Assembly: GCA_019115145.1 (NCBI GenBank)
Contig: DXED01000022.1
Coordinates: 1 to 64,000 of the forward strand
Direction: 5' to 3'
Length of the DNA: 64,000 nucleotides
DNA from: Claveliimonas intestinigallinarum
GTDB taxonomy: Bacteria; Bacillota; Clostridia; Lachnospirales; Lachnospiraceae
Shown: positions 9,109-17,151 of the stretch, piece by piece
How the letters are laid out: every line of letters begins with the position of its first letter
Numbering within the stretch: position 1 is the stretch's first letter
Made by a program: the position numbers and the translations under genes
The notes under the pieces: model-generated
What the model was told of the DNA's origin: nothing
What the model saw: only the letters and a program-made list of their open reading frames with translations
Databases searched by the model: none

Positions 9109-9144
9109 AGAAAAAAGATCCATCTGAAATGCGAAAAAATAAAG

Positions 9145-9185
9145 AAGAGTCCGCAGCGTCTATGACTGACGCTGCGGACTCTTTT
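9145..9185 (+). terminator. Bidirectional terminator between convergent GH13 and AraC genes
   Basis: A perfect 16-base stem (9145-9160 with 9168-9183) and a 7-base loop, followed on the plus strand by a short T-run (to 9185) and preceded by an A-rich stretch (9134-9146) that serves as the T-run on the minus strand. The left arm includes the first base of the minus-strand AraC stop codon (9160-9162). Confidence 0.85.
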
Positions 9186-10071
9186 CCGCATGGACGGACT
9201 TTGCGTACTCCCTGGGAGTGCAACCCATGAATTTTCGAAACAGCTTCGTGTAGTAGGAGGGGCTGGAGAACCCGCACTGCATGGAGATGTCTGTGATGCT
9301 GTCTTTTCCCCGGGCCAGAAGAGGTATGCTCTGCCGGATGCGGTAGTGGAGGAGGTAGTCGAAGAGGGGCTGGTTCATATTCCGCCTGAACAGGCGGCAG
9401 CACTCGCTCTTGCACATGTTGACGCAGCCGGAGATGTCCTCCAGGGAGATGTGGTCCATGTAGTGTTCATGGATGAACGTGACGATGCGGCGCAGCCGCT
9501 CCAGCTCCCGCACGTCCCCGGAGGAGGGCTGTGTCTCCAGGTCCAGATGGTCGAAGAGCAGGATCCAGATCTGGTAGAGCTCCGTGAGGAGCCGCAGCTC
9601 GTAGGAGCGGGGAGGCTCCTGCCAGAGCCGGCGGATCGCCTCCAGGTGGGAGAGGACTTCCCGCTCCCAGGGCACCTCCCGGGAGAAGGAGGCGGAGGGG
9701 AGGAGCTGGTTCCCGGTCACGGGCTGGATGTACTTGGTCTGCAGCAGGCTGGCCTCGTAGCCGTACAGGAGGGAGGGGTTGACGGTGACGGACAGGTAGG
9801 CGCAGTCCCCCTCCCCCGCGTGCCGCCCCGTGTGCAGCATGTTGGCGTTGCAGAAGATCCCCTCCCCCTCCTTCAGGTGATAGGTGTGATCGTTGACCTG
9901 ATATAAAATCTCTCCCGAAAGGATCAGGGTAAACTCGATCTCGGGATGCCAGTGGCAGGCAAAGCTGCCCATCTCGTAGGCGTCCAGCCGTTCCGGGCTG
10001 ACAAGCACGGGGAAGGAGTAATCCCCGTGGGATTTGAGCTCTCTTCCGTCATTTCGCAGCGCGATCTGCAT
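9160..10071 (-). CDS. AraC family transcriptional regulator
   Basis: A 303-residue regulator: N-terminal cupin fold (residues about 25-140, with HWHPEIEFTLILSGE as the sugar-pocket strand) and C-terminal double helix-turn-helix (about 190-295, ending with GFSSPSYYTKLFRKFMGCTPREYA). The start at 10071 has a GGAGGAG site about 10 bases upstream. It is the last gene of a minus-strand operon GH31-MFS-AraC, 24 bases after the transporter, so it probably responds to the sugar these genes handle. Its 3' end is embedded in the convergent terminator. Confidence 0.92.
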   Translation of the reverse strand: MQIALRNDGRELKSHGDYSFPVLVSPERLDAYEMGSFACHWHPEIEFTLILSGEILYQVNDHTYHLKEGEGIFCNANMLHTGRHAGEGDCAYLSVTVNPSLLYGYEASLLQTKYIQPVTGNQLLPSASFSREVPWEREVLSHLEAIRRLWQEPPRSYELRLLTELYQIWILLFDHLDLETQPSSGDVRELERLRRIVTFIHEHYMDHISLEDISGCVNMCKSECCRLFRRNMNQPLFDYLLHYRIRQSIPLLARGKDSITDISMQCGFSSPSYYTKLFRKFMGCTPREYAKSVHAEKSPQRQS

Positions 10072-10095
10072 AGGTTCTCTCCTCCTCCCGTTTTC

Positions 10096-11304
10096 TTACA
10101 GATGATGTGCGGTCTTCTTCAGCAGTCTCTCGTGCATCGCAGCCATCAGGACAAGGATGGCCAGCAGGTAGAAGGGAAAGAGAGAGATGCTGATGTGGTT
10201 TGCGATCAGCCCGAACAGGGGCGGCATGAGCAGGGTGCCCACGTAGGCGCAGGCCATCTGCACGCCGATCACGGCCTGGGACTTGTCCGCGCCGAAGTGG
10301 GCCGGCGTGGAGTGGATGACGCAGGGGTACACCGGGGCGCAGCCGAGGCCGATGATGATGAGGCCGGGCAGGGCCGTGCCCTCCAGGGGCAGGAAAAGGA
10401 TCAGCACCCCTGCCAGGATCAGGCCCTGTCCCAGGCGGATCATCTGCGTGTCGCTAAAGCGCATGGTGAGAAAGCCGCTGCCCCCTCTCCCGATGGTGAT
10501 GCCGATGAAGAACAGACTGGCGTAGAAGGCGGCCGTCTCGGAGGAGAGGCCCTCGTGCAGCGCCAGGTAGCTGGAGGCCCAGAGGCCCGCCGTCTGCTCC
10601 AGGGCACAGTAGCAGAAGAAAGTCACCATGACCTCTTTTGCCCCGGGGATGGCGGCGATCTGTTTCAGGGACAGGGGCTTTTCCGGCTGCTGGACGGCCT
10701 TCTCTGCCGGAGCGTCCGGGGCGGGGCTTTCGCCGTCCGCTGCCCCGGAGCCGGACCGCCTGTCCCTCCAGAGGGGCAGGCTTATGAGCAGGATGGCCGT
10801 GAGCGCCACCTGGAGGATGCCGATATACCGGTAGCCCGCGTTCCAGGAGGCCCCGCCGGAGAGCACAAGACCCATGATGTAGGGGCCTGCGGAGGCGCCC
10901 ACGCCCCACATGCAGTGGAGCCAGCTCATGTGTGTGCTGGTGTAGTGGAGAGCCACGTAGTTGTTGAGGGCAGCGTCCACACTGCCGGCTCCCAGCCCGT
11001 AGGGGATGGCCCACAGGCACAGGGGGAGGAAGGAGTGGCTGAAGGAGAAGCCGAAGAGGGCGGCCGCTGTCATGGCCACGCTGATGGCTGTCACCCTTCC
11101 GGGTCCCAGGCGCAGGGTCAGCCGGTCGCTCTGCAGGCTGGACACGATGGTGCCCGCCGCGATGATCATGGAGATGATGCCGGCGTAGGACACCGGCACC
11201 TGGAATTCCTGGTACATGGAGGGCCAGGCGGACCCCAGCAGTCCGTCGGGAAGGCCCAGGCTTATAAAGGCAAGGTATATGATAGCTAAGAGCAGATGAA
11301 ACAT
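10096..11304 (-). CDS. Major facilitator superfamily transporter
   Basis: A 402-residue protein with about twelve hydrophobic segments and a charged central loop around residues 190-215 (WRDRRSGSGAADGESPAPDAP), the usual 6+6 organisation. MFS features include LGLPDGLLGSAWPSM in helix 1 and the short basic loop DRLTLRLGPGR after helix 2. It resembles the sugar-related FucP/YfkF-like group more than drug pumps, but the substrate cannot be read from the sequence. It overlaps the end of the upstream GH31 gene by 19 bases, so uptake of the GH31 substrate or export of its product is the natural inference. Confidence 0.88.
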   Translation of the reverse strand: MFHLLLAIIYLAFISLGLPDGLLGSAWPSMYQEFQVPVSYAGIISMIIAAGTIVSSLQSDRLTLRLGPGRVTAISVAMTAAALFGFSFSHSFLPLCLWAIPYGLGAGSVDAALNNYVALHYTSTHMSWLHCMWGVGASAGPYIMGLVLSGGASWNAGYRYIGILQVALTAILLISLPLWRDRRSGSGAADGESPAPDAPAEKAVQQPEKPLSLKQIAAIPGAKEVMVTFFCYCALEQTAGLWASSYLALHEGLSSETAAFYASLFFIGITIGRGGSGFLTMRFSDTQMIRLGQGLILAGVLILFLPLEGTALPGLIIIGLGCAPVYPCVIHSTPAHFGADKSQAVIGVQMACAYVGTLLMPPLFGLIANHISISLFPFYLLAILVLMAAMHERLLKKTAHHL

Positions 11305-13355
11305 GTTGTGACAGTCCTTTCTGTTGATCCCTCATATCTTACCTCACCGTCGGCAGACACGTCAATAGTGGACAGGTGGGCGGGATCCCCGTAGTCCTTT
11401 CCGAAGCCGTCGTCGTCGTACAGCGTGTAGCTGCATGTGTCAGCGGGGTAAGCGATGACGTGCAGGCGGGATGCGTCCACTTCCTCCACATTTTTTGCCG
11501 TCTCTGCCAGGGGAAGGAGATGCCCTTTGCGGACGAAGAAGATCAGCTCCTCCTCCGCCACAGGTACATAGTGGTGCCCGGCGGTCATCTTCTGACAGCG
11601 GAAGTCCTCCGGCCCGGAGGTGGTCACCAGGAGCATGTCCTCCGGCAGGTACACGTAGCGGCCGGTGGCGTTCTGCTGGTAAACGGGTGCCAGCATGAGG
11701 CTCTCCCCGAGGAGGATCTGGTCCTCCACCTGGGCCGCCTGCGGGTCCTCCGGGTAGGCGAAGGAGAGAGGCAAAAAGAGCATCTCATCTCCCAGGGCCG
11801 CCTTCATGTACTCGCTGTACAGGTAGGGCAGCAGGCAGTAGCGGAGCTTGATGATCCGGCCCAGAGCCTCTGCGTTGGAGAAGCGGTAGGCCTCCTGCAT
11901 CCTTGTGCCCATAGCGGAGTGGTTCCGCATGAGCGGGGTGAAGATGCCGAACTGGAGCCAGCGCATGACCAGGTCCTCCGTGGTGTCCGCGCCGAAGCCT
12001 GCCAGATCCGCTCCCGTGTAGAGGAAGCCGCACATGCTCAGGGAGGGCATCATCTTTACGTTCATGAGCAGGTGGGACCACCAGGACAGATTGTCTCCCT
12101 GCCAGATGCCGCCGTAGCGGTGCATGCCGATGTAGGAGGAGCGGGAGAACATCAGGATGCGCTTGTCCGGCTCCAGCTCCTCAAAGGCCTCCCCGGCGGC
12201 CCGGGTCATGTTGTAGCCGTAGAGGTTGTGGACCTTGTCGTGGCGGATCCTTGGGAGGCCGTTTCCGGGTTCGTGGTAGAAGCTCTGGTAATCCTCCGGG
12301 TTGTTGGCCAGGGTGTTCACAAGACCCAGCAGATGGTTGTTCTTATCCAGATCCAGGTTCTGGCCCTTCATGGAGGCCACCTCGTCAAACACCTTATTTA
12401 AGCGCTTCTCTGAATAGAAGATGGCGGGCTCGTTCATGTCGTTCCAGAAGCCGTCAATGCCCTGGTCCAGGAGGAACCTGTATTTCAGGCCGAACCATCT
12501 CCTGGCGGCCGGGTTCAGCATGTCCGGGAAATGGGCCCGTCCCGGCCACACGGCTCCCACGAAGTCGGTGCCGTCCTCCTCCTTGCAGAAGTAGCCTTTC
12601 TCCACGCCCTCCTCGTAGACGGAGTAGCCCTCCTCGATCTTCACGCCGGCGTCGATGATGGGGACAAGATGGATGCCCTCCTTTTTCATATCCGCGGCCA
12701 GGCCGGGGAGATCCGGGAATTTTTCCGCGGACACGGTGAAGTCCTCATACCGCTCCATGTAGTCGATATCCATGTAGATGGCGTCCAGGGGGATGCCGGC
12801 CTCCTTATATTTCGCGGCCACCTCCCGCACATCCGCCTCGTTCCTGTAGCCCCAGCGGCTCTGGCCGTAGCCGAAGGCCCACTTGGGAGGAATGTAGCTT
12901 CTGCCGATCATCTGACGGAAGGTGTGGACGATGGAGAGGAAGCGCCTATCCTCCTCCTCGATGACATAGATGTCCAGATCCCAGTCCGTGGGCGTGATGC
13001 GCAGCGTATCCTTCTGGGTGTAGCCGATGTCAAAGGTCAGGTATCCGGGATAGTCGATGAAAAGGCCGAAGGGGTGGGATCCCCCGATCATCAGGAAATT
13101 GTGTGCCCCGTAGAGGGAGTGGGTGGTCTCCAGGTGGTGGGGGTCATCGGAGCAGTTGCTGGTGTAGCTCCAGCCCCTCTTGTTGATACCTCTCACCTGC
13201 TCGCCCAGACCGTACACGGGAGCACCCTCCTCCATGGTGAGGACCAGGCTGTCGCCCTCTCTGGTGAAATAGGGGAGAGCCCCCTCGGACGCGGGGATCT
13301 CTTTTACGACTGCCTCCGTGGGGAAGGGGTTTCCAAAGGTATATTTGCGGATCAT
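11286..13355 (-). CDS. Glycoside hydrolase family 31 alpha-glucosidase/alpha-xylosidase
   Basis: A 689-residue enzyme with the GH31 signature DGFWNDMNEPAIF, in which Asp306 is the nucleophile. Upstream are GLGEQVRGINKRGWSY (N-terminal beta domain) and FGYGQSRWGYRNEADVREVA at the start of the barrel. GH31 members cleave alpha-glucosidic or alpha-xylosidic ends; the sequence does not separate these. No signal peptide is present, so it acts inside the cell on imported sugar. It is the first gene of the minus-strand operon and is divergent from the AraC gene at 13473, with an 8-base inverted repeat and a TATAAT (13396-13401, minus) in the gap. Confidence 0.93.
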   Translation of the reverse strand: MIRKYTFGNPFPTEAVVKEIPASEGALPYFTREGDSLVLTMEEGAPVYGLGEQVRGINKRGWSYTSNCSDDPHHLETTHSLYGAHNFLMIGGSHPFGLFIDYPGYLTFDIGYTQKDTLRITPTDWDLDIYVIEEEDRRFLSIVHTFRQMIGRSYIPPKWAFGYGQSRWGYRNEADVREVAAKYKEAGIPLDAIYMDIDYMERYEDFTVSAEKFPDLPGLAADMKKEGIHLVPIIDAGVKIEEGYSVYEEGVEKGYFCKEEDGTDFVGAVWPGRAHFPDMLNPAARRWFGLKYRFLLDQGIDGFWNDMNEPAIFYSEKRLNKVFDEVASMKGQNLDLDKNNHLLGLVNTLANNPEDYQSFYHEPGNGLPRIRHDKVHNLYGYNMTRAAGEAFEELEPDKRILMFSRSSYIGMHRYGGIWQGDNLSWWSHLLMNVKMMPSLSMCGFLYTGADLAGFGADTTEDLVMRWLQFGIFTPLMRNHSAMGTRMQEAYRFSNAEALGRIIKLRYCLLPYLYSEYMKAALGDEMLFLPLSFAYPEDPQAAQVEDQILLGESLMLAPVYQQNATGRYVYLPEDMLLVTTSGPEDFRCQKMTAGHHYVPVAEEELIFFVRKGHLLPLAETAKNVEEVDASRLHVIAYPADTCSYTLYDDDGFGKDYGDPAHLSTIDVSADGEVRYEGSTERTVTTCFICS

Positions 13356-13395
13356 ATGCTTTTTCTCCTTTCGGTTCGATTTGTAATATGCTACT

Positions 13396-13457
13396 ATTAT
13401 ATAAGTGAAAAGCAGGATTTACTTGCATATTCCTAGCAGTTTTTGACACAATCCTGC
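13396..13457. promoter_or_regulatory. Divergent control region of GH31 operon and AraC gene
   Basis: A minus-strand TATAAT lies at 13401-13396 without a good -35 box, as expected of an activated promoter. Flanking it upstream is an 8-base inverted repeat, GCAGGATT at 13412-13419 and AATCCTGC at 13450-13457, 30 bases apart. This is a candidate AraC or repressor-loop site; no protein can be assigned with certainty. Confidence 0.45.
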
Positions 13458-13472
13458 CATGGAGGAAAAGAT

Positions 13473-14396
13473 ATGGAGGAAAAGAGACAGTACCTTGAGA
13501 AGCGCCATCACGGGACCAGCCTGTTCCCGGCGGACTATTATCACTGCGTCTACCCGGCGGGACTGGCGGGCCTTCCGGTACACTGGCACGAGGAGTTTGA
13601 GATCACACGGGTACGCCGGGGGAGCTGCACCTATCTCATTGACCTGGAGCCCTGCCAGGTGGGGGAGGGGGATTTCCTCTTTCTGCCGTCAGGGATGCTC
13701 CACGGGATACCGGAGGGGAAGACGAGGCTGCTGGAGACCGACAGCTTTGTCTTCCATCCCTCCCTGCTGGGAGGCAGGGCGGATGCCTGCGGGGTGAAGT
13801 ACCTTGCCCCGGTGGAGAAGGGAGAGATCCGCTTTCCTCCGGTGATGAGGGCAAAGGGCAGCAGTCCGGAGTTCTCTGAGAGGATGGAGAGGCTGTTTGA
13901 CAGGCTAAAGGAGAGCTTTGCCAAAAGGGAGGAGGGGTATGAGCTGGAGGTGAAGGCCGGACTTCTGGAGATCCTGCTCCTTCTGTACAGGCAGGTTCCC
14001 TTTGAGAGAAAAAAACAGGAGAACCGGGAGGTCATTGAAAAGCTCCGGACGGTTCTCCAGTATATAAAGGAAAATTATCAGCGGCCCCTGAGCGTGGCCG
14101 AGCTGGCCGGGGTCTGTCACTTCAGCGAGTACTATTTTATGCGGTTTTTCAAGCAGCACATGAATATGACCTGCGTGGAGTACGTGAACCAGTACAGGAT
14201 GGAGATCGCCGCCGGCAGGCTGGCCGGGGAGGAGGCCAGCATCACGGACATTGCCCTGGATACAGGCTTTAACAACCTTTCCTATTTTAACCGGGTATTC
14301 CGGAGGAGCTTCGGGATGACGCCCAAAGCCTACAGACAAGCGCTGTCACAAAAGTCAGCGACTGGGCAAGAGGAATACTCAGCCACACGCCGCTGA
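13473..14396 (+). CDS. AraC family transcriptional regulator
   Basis: A 307-residue regulator with an N-terminal cupin domain (LPVHWHEEFEITRVRRG at about residues 30-46) and a C-terminal double helix-turn-helix (ENYQRPLSVAELAGVCHFSE, then GFNNLSYFNRVFRRSFGMTP). Two near-identical ATGGAGGAAAAG words occur 14 bases apart; the second, at 13473, is in frame, and the first supplies the GGAGGA ribosome site. It is divergent from the GH31 operon and probably controls it. Its last 110 bases overlap the convergent MATE gene. Confidence 0.92.
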   Translation: MEEKRQYLEKRHHGTSLFPADYYHCVYPAGLAGLPVHWHEEFEITRVRRGSCTYLIDLEPCQVGEGDFLFLPSGMLHGIPEGKTRLLETDSFVFHPSLLGGRADACGVKYLAPVEKGEIRFPPVMRAKGSSPEFSERMERLFDRLKESFAKREEGYELEVKAGLLEILLLLYRQVPFERKKQENREVIEKLRTVLQYIKENYQRPLSVAELAGVCHFSEYYFMRFFKQHMNMTCVEYVNQYRMEIAAGRLAGEEASITDIALDTGFNNLSYFNRVFRRSFGMTPKAYRQALSQKSATGQEEYSATRR

Positions 14397-15609
14397 GCCC
14401 GGCCATCCTTGGCAGCAGAAGAAGGAGCAGGAAGAGGAATACCGGCTCCGCGTACACCAGGATGTAGGACAGGAGCGTCTTCTCCGTGGCGTAGAAGGCG
14501 GAGGTGGTGACCCGCACAAGGGCCAGGAAAATGAGGCTGACAAGGAAGCGGGGAAGCACCTGGCCGGCCTCTGCGCGGACCAGATCCGAGGCCCCGAAGA
14601 GTCCTCCGATCTGATACCGGCCAAGGAAGATGAGGACCATGCAGGCGGCTGCTATGCAGACGCCGCTTATGTAGGCAAGGCTGCACACCTTTTTCATATT
14701 TTTCAGATGGTTTTCCCCGTAGTATCTGCTGATGAGGGGCTGGCAGCCGTCGCCCACGCCCTGAAGCAGAAGGTACACGATGACGATGACATACACGATG
14801 CAGGCGTAGCAGGCAGCCGCTTTTTCCCCGCCGTAGTCCATGAGGAAACGGTTCATGAGAATGATCGTGATGTTGGGGGAGAAGGTGATCCCGAAGGGGG
14901 ACAGCCCAATCTTCAGGATGCCGGTCAGCAGCCCCTTCACCCTTTCCCGGGAGAAGACAGAGCGGACCAGGTGGAAGGACACGCCTCGGCGCAGAAAGAA
15001 GAGCAGTCCTCCCGCCATGGTCACTGCCTGGCCGATGAGGGTGGCCAGAGCCGCTCCCGCCACCCCCTCGTGGAGAAGCCAGACGAACACATAGTCCAGC
15101 ACAATGTTGGTGAGAAAGCCAGCCACCATGATCATCATGGCGTAGAAGGCGCCTCCCATGTTGCGGATCAGGGGTACCAGGCCGGTGCCGAAGATCTGGA
15201 ACACAGAGCCGAGGACGATGATCCGCAGGTAGGAGATCCCCAGCTCCAGAATCTGTCCGGAGGTGCCCAGGGCTGTCAGGACAGCCGGGGCGGCCAGGTA
15301 AAAGACGAGAGTGGAGACGAGGGAGGCGGCCAGCAGAAGGACTACTGTGCCGTCTGTGTAGCGCTTTGCCTCCTCCTTTTTCCCGGAGGCCAGACGGATG
15401 GAGTAGTGCACGGCGCCGCCCATGCCGATGCCGGTGCCGGCGGCCTGCAGAAGAGCCACCACCGGGTAGGCGATGTTGATGGTGGTCAGCCCGGCGTCGC
15501 CGATGCTGTTTCCCACAAAGAAGCCGTCCACGATGGAGTAGACGCCGGACAGGGCGAAGGCCAGGAGCGAGGGGATTACATAGCTGAAAAATTCTCTATA
15601 AAGCTTCAT
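14287..15609 (-). CDS. MATE family efflux transporter
   Basis: A 440-residue membrane protein with about twelve hydrophobic helices. The MATE fold is shown by the start PSLLAFALSGVYSIVDGFFV, by GTGIGMGGAVHYSIRLASG after helix 2, and by LLQGVGDGCQPLISRYYGE in the second half. MATE pumps export cationic drugs or metabolites against H+ or Na+. It follows the marR gene with a 14-base overlap in one operon, so the pump is probably induced by a ligand of that repressor. The 3' end overlaps the convergent AraC gene by 110 bases. Confidence 0.93.
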   Translation of the reverse strand: MKLYREFFSYVIPSLLAFALSGVYSIVDGFFVGNSIGDAGLTTINIAYPVVALLQAAGTGIGMGGAVHYSIRLASGKKEEAKRYTDGTVVLLLAASLVSTLVFYLAAPAVLTALGTSGQILELGISYLRIIVLGSVFQIFGTGLVPLIRNMGGAFYAMMIMVAGFLTNIVLDYVFVWLLHEGVAGAALATLIGQAVTMAGGLLFFLRRGVSFHLVRSVFSRERVKGLLTGILKIGLSPFGITFSPNITIILMNRFLMDYGGEKAAACYACIVYVIVIVYLLLQGVGDGCQPLISRYYGENHLKNMKKVCSLAYISGVCIAAACMVLIFLGRYQIGGLFGASDLVRAEAGQVLPRFLVSLIFLALVRVTTSAFYATEKTLLSYILVYAEPVFLFLLLLLLPRMAGLSGVWLSIPLAQSLTFVTALVCRLWASSRSSSGIPG

Positions 15610-16051
15610 ATTCCATTTCCATTCCTTTCCTAAAATATTGACAGAACAGATCCATTCCGCTGATCATGGCGTCCACAAGGGCGGGATCCATCTGCTCCAT
15701 GATAAAAAGCTCCAGTCTTTTCAGGTCCGCCAGGGTGCTCTCGCAGAAGAACTGCCCTTCCTTTGTGAGCCGTATGGCCTTGCTGCGCCGGTCCTCCTCC
15801 ACGGGGACAAGCTCCAGAAGGCCCTTCTTCGCAAAATCCTTCAATATTGTGTTGACGGTCTGCTTGGGGAGGGCCCAATCCTGGCAGATGGTCTTCTGGG
15901 TACAGGATGCGGGAGCGCTGCCCGCGACGGCTATCAGGACTGTCAGGCTGTTGTAGGTCAGTCCCCGGCGTCTGGCCCATCGCTCGTACAGGACGGTCGT
16001 CTCCTGCCAGAGATTGTAATATTTCTCCAAAGATTTTCTGTTTTCTGTCAT
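15596..16051 (-). CDS. MarR family transcriptional repressor
   Basis: A 151-residue winged-helix protein with the central recognition helix (TQKTICQDWALPKQTVNTIL) followed by the wing LVPVEEDRRSKAIRLTKEG, whose DxRSK pattern is the MarR family mark. It heads the operon with the MATE pump. Its promoter at 16113-16142 has the inverted repeat GTCCGAAGTCGGAC filling the -35/-10 spacer and a second copy at the likely start of transcription, which points to self-repression. Confidence 0.94.
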   Translation of the reverse strand: MTENRKSLEKYYNLWQETTVLYERWARRRGLTYNSLTVLIAVAGSAPASCTQKTICQDWALPKQTVNTILKDFAKKGLLELVPVEEDRRSKAIRLTKEGQFFCESTLADLKRLELFIMEQMDPALVDAMISGMDLFCQYFRKGMEMEYEAL

Positions 16052-16092
16052 AGTGCCATCCCTCCTTGTGAAATCATGTAAAGATAAAGTTA

Positions 16093-16142
16093 GTCCGAAA
16101 CCGGATAAAAGTATTATAGTCCGAAGTCGGACAAAATGTCAA
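16093..16142 (-). promoter_or_regulatory. Promoter of marR-MATE with two MarR operators
   Basis: Read on the minus strand: TTGACA (16142-16137), an 18-base spacer, TATAAT (16118-16113), both consensus. The palindrome GTCCGAAGTCGGAC (16119-16132) lies inside the spacer, and a related copy, GTCCGAAACCGGAT (16093-16106), begins at the expected transcription start, 26 bases away. This is a near-ideal layout for repressor occlusion of RNA polymerase by the adjacent MarR. Confidence 0.85.
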
Positions 16143-16154
16143 GAGGAAACAGCA

Positions 16155-16183
16155 TTTACGAACCACTCCCGTCATGCTACAAT
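16155..16183 (+). promoter_or_regulatory. Candidate promoter of the HAD phosphatase gene
   Basis: TTTACG (16155-16160), a 17-base spacer and an extended -10, TGCTACAAT, ending at 16183. The leader then holds a GC-rich palindrome, GGCCGCGCGGCC (16218-16229), before the ribosome site at 16243. Confidence 0.55.
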
Positions 16184-16257
16184 AGAGACGGCCGCAAAGC
16201 CGGCAAAAAGTGCCAATGGCCGCGCGGCCGCGGAAAAGTCAAGAGGAGTAGAGAAAA

Positions 16258-17052
16258 ATGGAGAGAGCAGTTTTATTTTTTGACATAGACGGCACCCTGC
16301 TGAGCGAGGTCACTAGGACGATACCGGAGAGCGCTGTACACGCTTTGGAGGAGGCCAGAAGGAAGGGGCATCTGGTCTTTATCAACACCGGCCGGACAGC
16401 CTGCTCTGTGCCGCCCGAGATCCGCAGACTTCCTGTGGACGGCATTCTCTGCGGGTGCGGCATCTATGCGGAGTACCAGGACCGGGTGATCTTTGAGGAG
16501 CACCTGGACGCGAAGGCCGCCGCTTCCATCGTGAGGATGGCGGAAAAGTGCAGGGTGGACGCTCTGTACGAGGGGATGGAGGATGTGTATTTCTCCTCCC
16601 GGGTATCCAGGTTCGACAGTCTGGAGAATACCAGAAGATACATGAAGAACAGGGGACTGGGAGTAGAGAGATACATCGAGCAGGGCGGCTGTCCCTTTGA
16701 CAAGATCTTTGCCTACACGGACAAGGAGAGCAAAAAGGAGGAGTTTTTTGATTTCCTTACCGATTATATGGAGATCCTGGACCGGGGGGACAATACCTAC
16801 GAGTGTATCGTGAAGGGCTACTCCAAGGGGACGATCATCGAGTACATTCTGAAGTACTTCGGCCTGGGCCGGGAACGCTCCTACGTCTTCGGGGACAGCA
16901 GCAATGACCTGGCTATGTTCCAGTACGGGGCCCATGGGATCGCTATGGGAAAGCACGACAAGGTGCTGGATCCCTGGACTGAATATGTGGCTCCCAGGGT
17001 GGAGGAGGAAGGCATCTGGCAGGCCATGAAGCACCTGGGCCTGATTGATTGA
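16258..17052 (+). CDS. Cof-type HAD hydrolase
   Basis: A 264-residue HAD-superfamily phosphatase. Motif I is FFDIDGTLL (the nucleophile Asp at about residue 9), motif II is INTGRT, and motif III/IV is FGDSSNDLAMF near residue 218. The cap between them fits the Cof/IIB group, which dephosphorylates sugar phosphates and similar metabolites. The start has GAGGAG 9 bases upstream. It stands alone just before galK, and a link to sugar-phosphate overflow is only inferred. Confidence 0.9.
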   Translation: MERAVLFFDIDGTLLSEVTRTIPESAVHALEEARRKGHLVFINTGRTACSVPPEIRRLPVDGILCGCGIYAEYQDRVIFEEHLDAKAAASIVRMAEKCRVDALYEGMEDVYFSSRVSRFDSLENTRRYMKNRGLGVERYIEQGGCPFDKIFAYTDKESKKEEFFDFLTDYMEILDRGDNTYECIVKGYSKGTIIEYILKYFGLGRERSYVFGDSSNDLAMFQYGAHGIAMGKHDKVLDPWTEYVAPRVEEEGIWQAMKHLGLID

Positions 17053-17069
17053 GGAAAAGCGCAATATTT

Positions 17070-17122
17070 TTATAGTTTCTACCATTATCCTTATAGTTTT
17101 TAAAGGGAAACCCTATTATAAT
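17070..17122 (+). promoter_or_regulatory. galK promoter with paired direct repeats
   Basis: TTATAGTTT occurs at 17070-17078 and 17091-17099, exactly 21 bases (two turns) apart. A consensus TATAAT lies at 17117-17122, placing the second repeat over the -35 region, which has no good -35 match. A short AGGGAAACCCT palindrome lies just upstream of the -10. The layout suggests an activator binding in tandem. Confidence 0.5.
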
Positions 17123-17151
17123 TATAAAAAAAGAGAGAGGTGTATGTGGAA

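Noticed and set aside
7687..9123. Open frame of 478 codons opposite the GH13 gene
   Set aside because: Low-information His/Val/Leu composition; plus strand has the GH13 catalytic set.
9946..11289. Long open frame of 447 codons on the plus strand, opposite the MFS gene
   Set aside because: The sequence is Gly/His/Gln/Glu-rich without a domain, has no ribosome site, and mirrors a clear twelve-helix transporter.
13443..13448. TTGACA as -35 of the AraC gene at 13473
   Set aside because: A -10 at normal spacing would fall on the start codon and no such box is seen.
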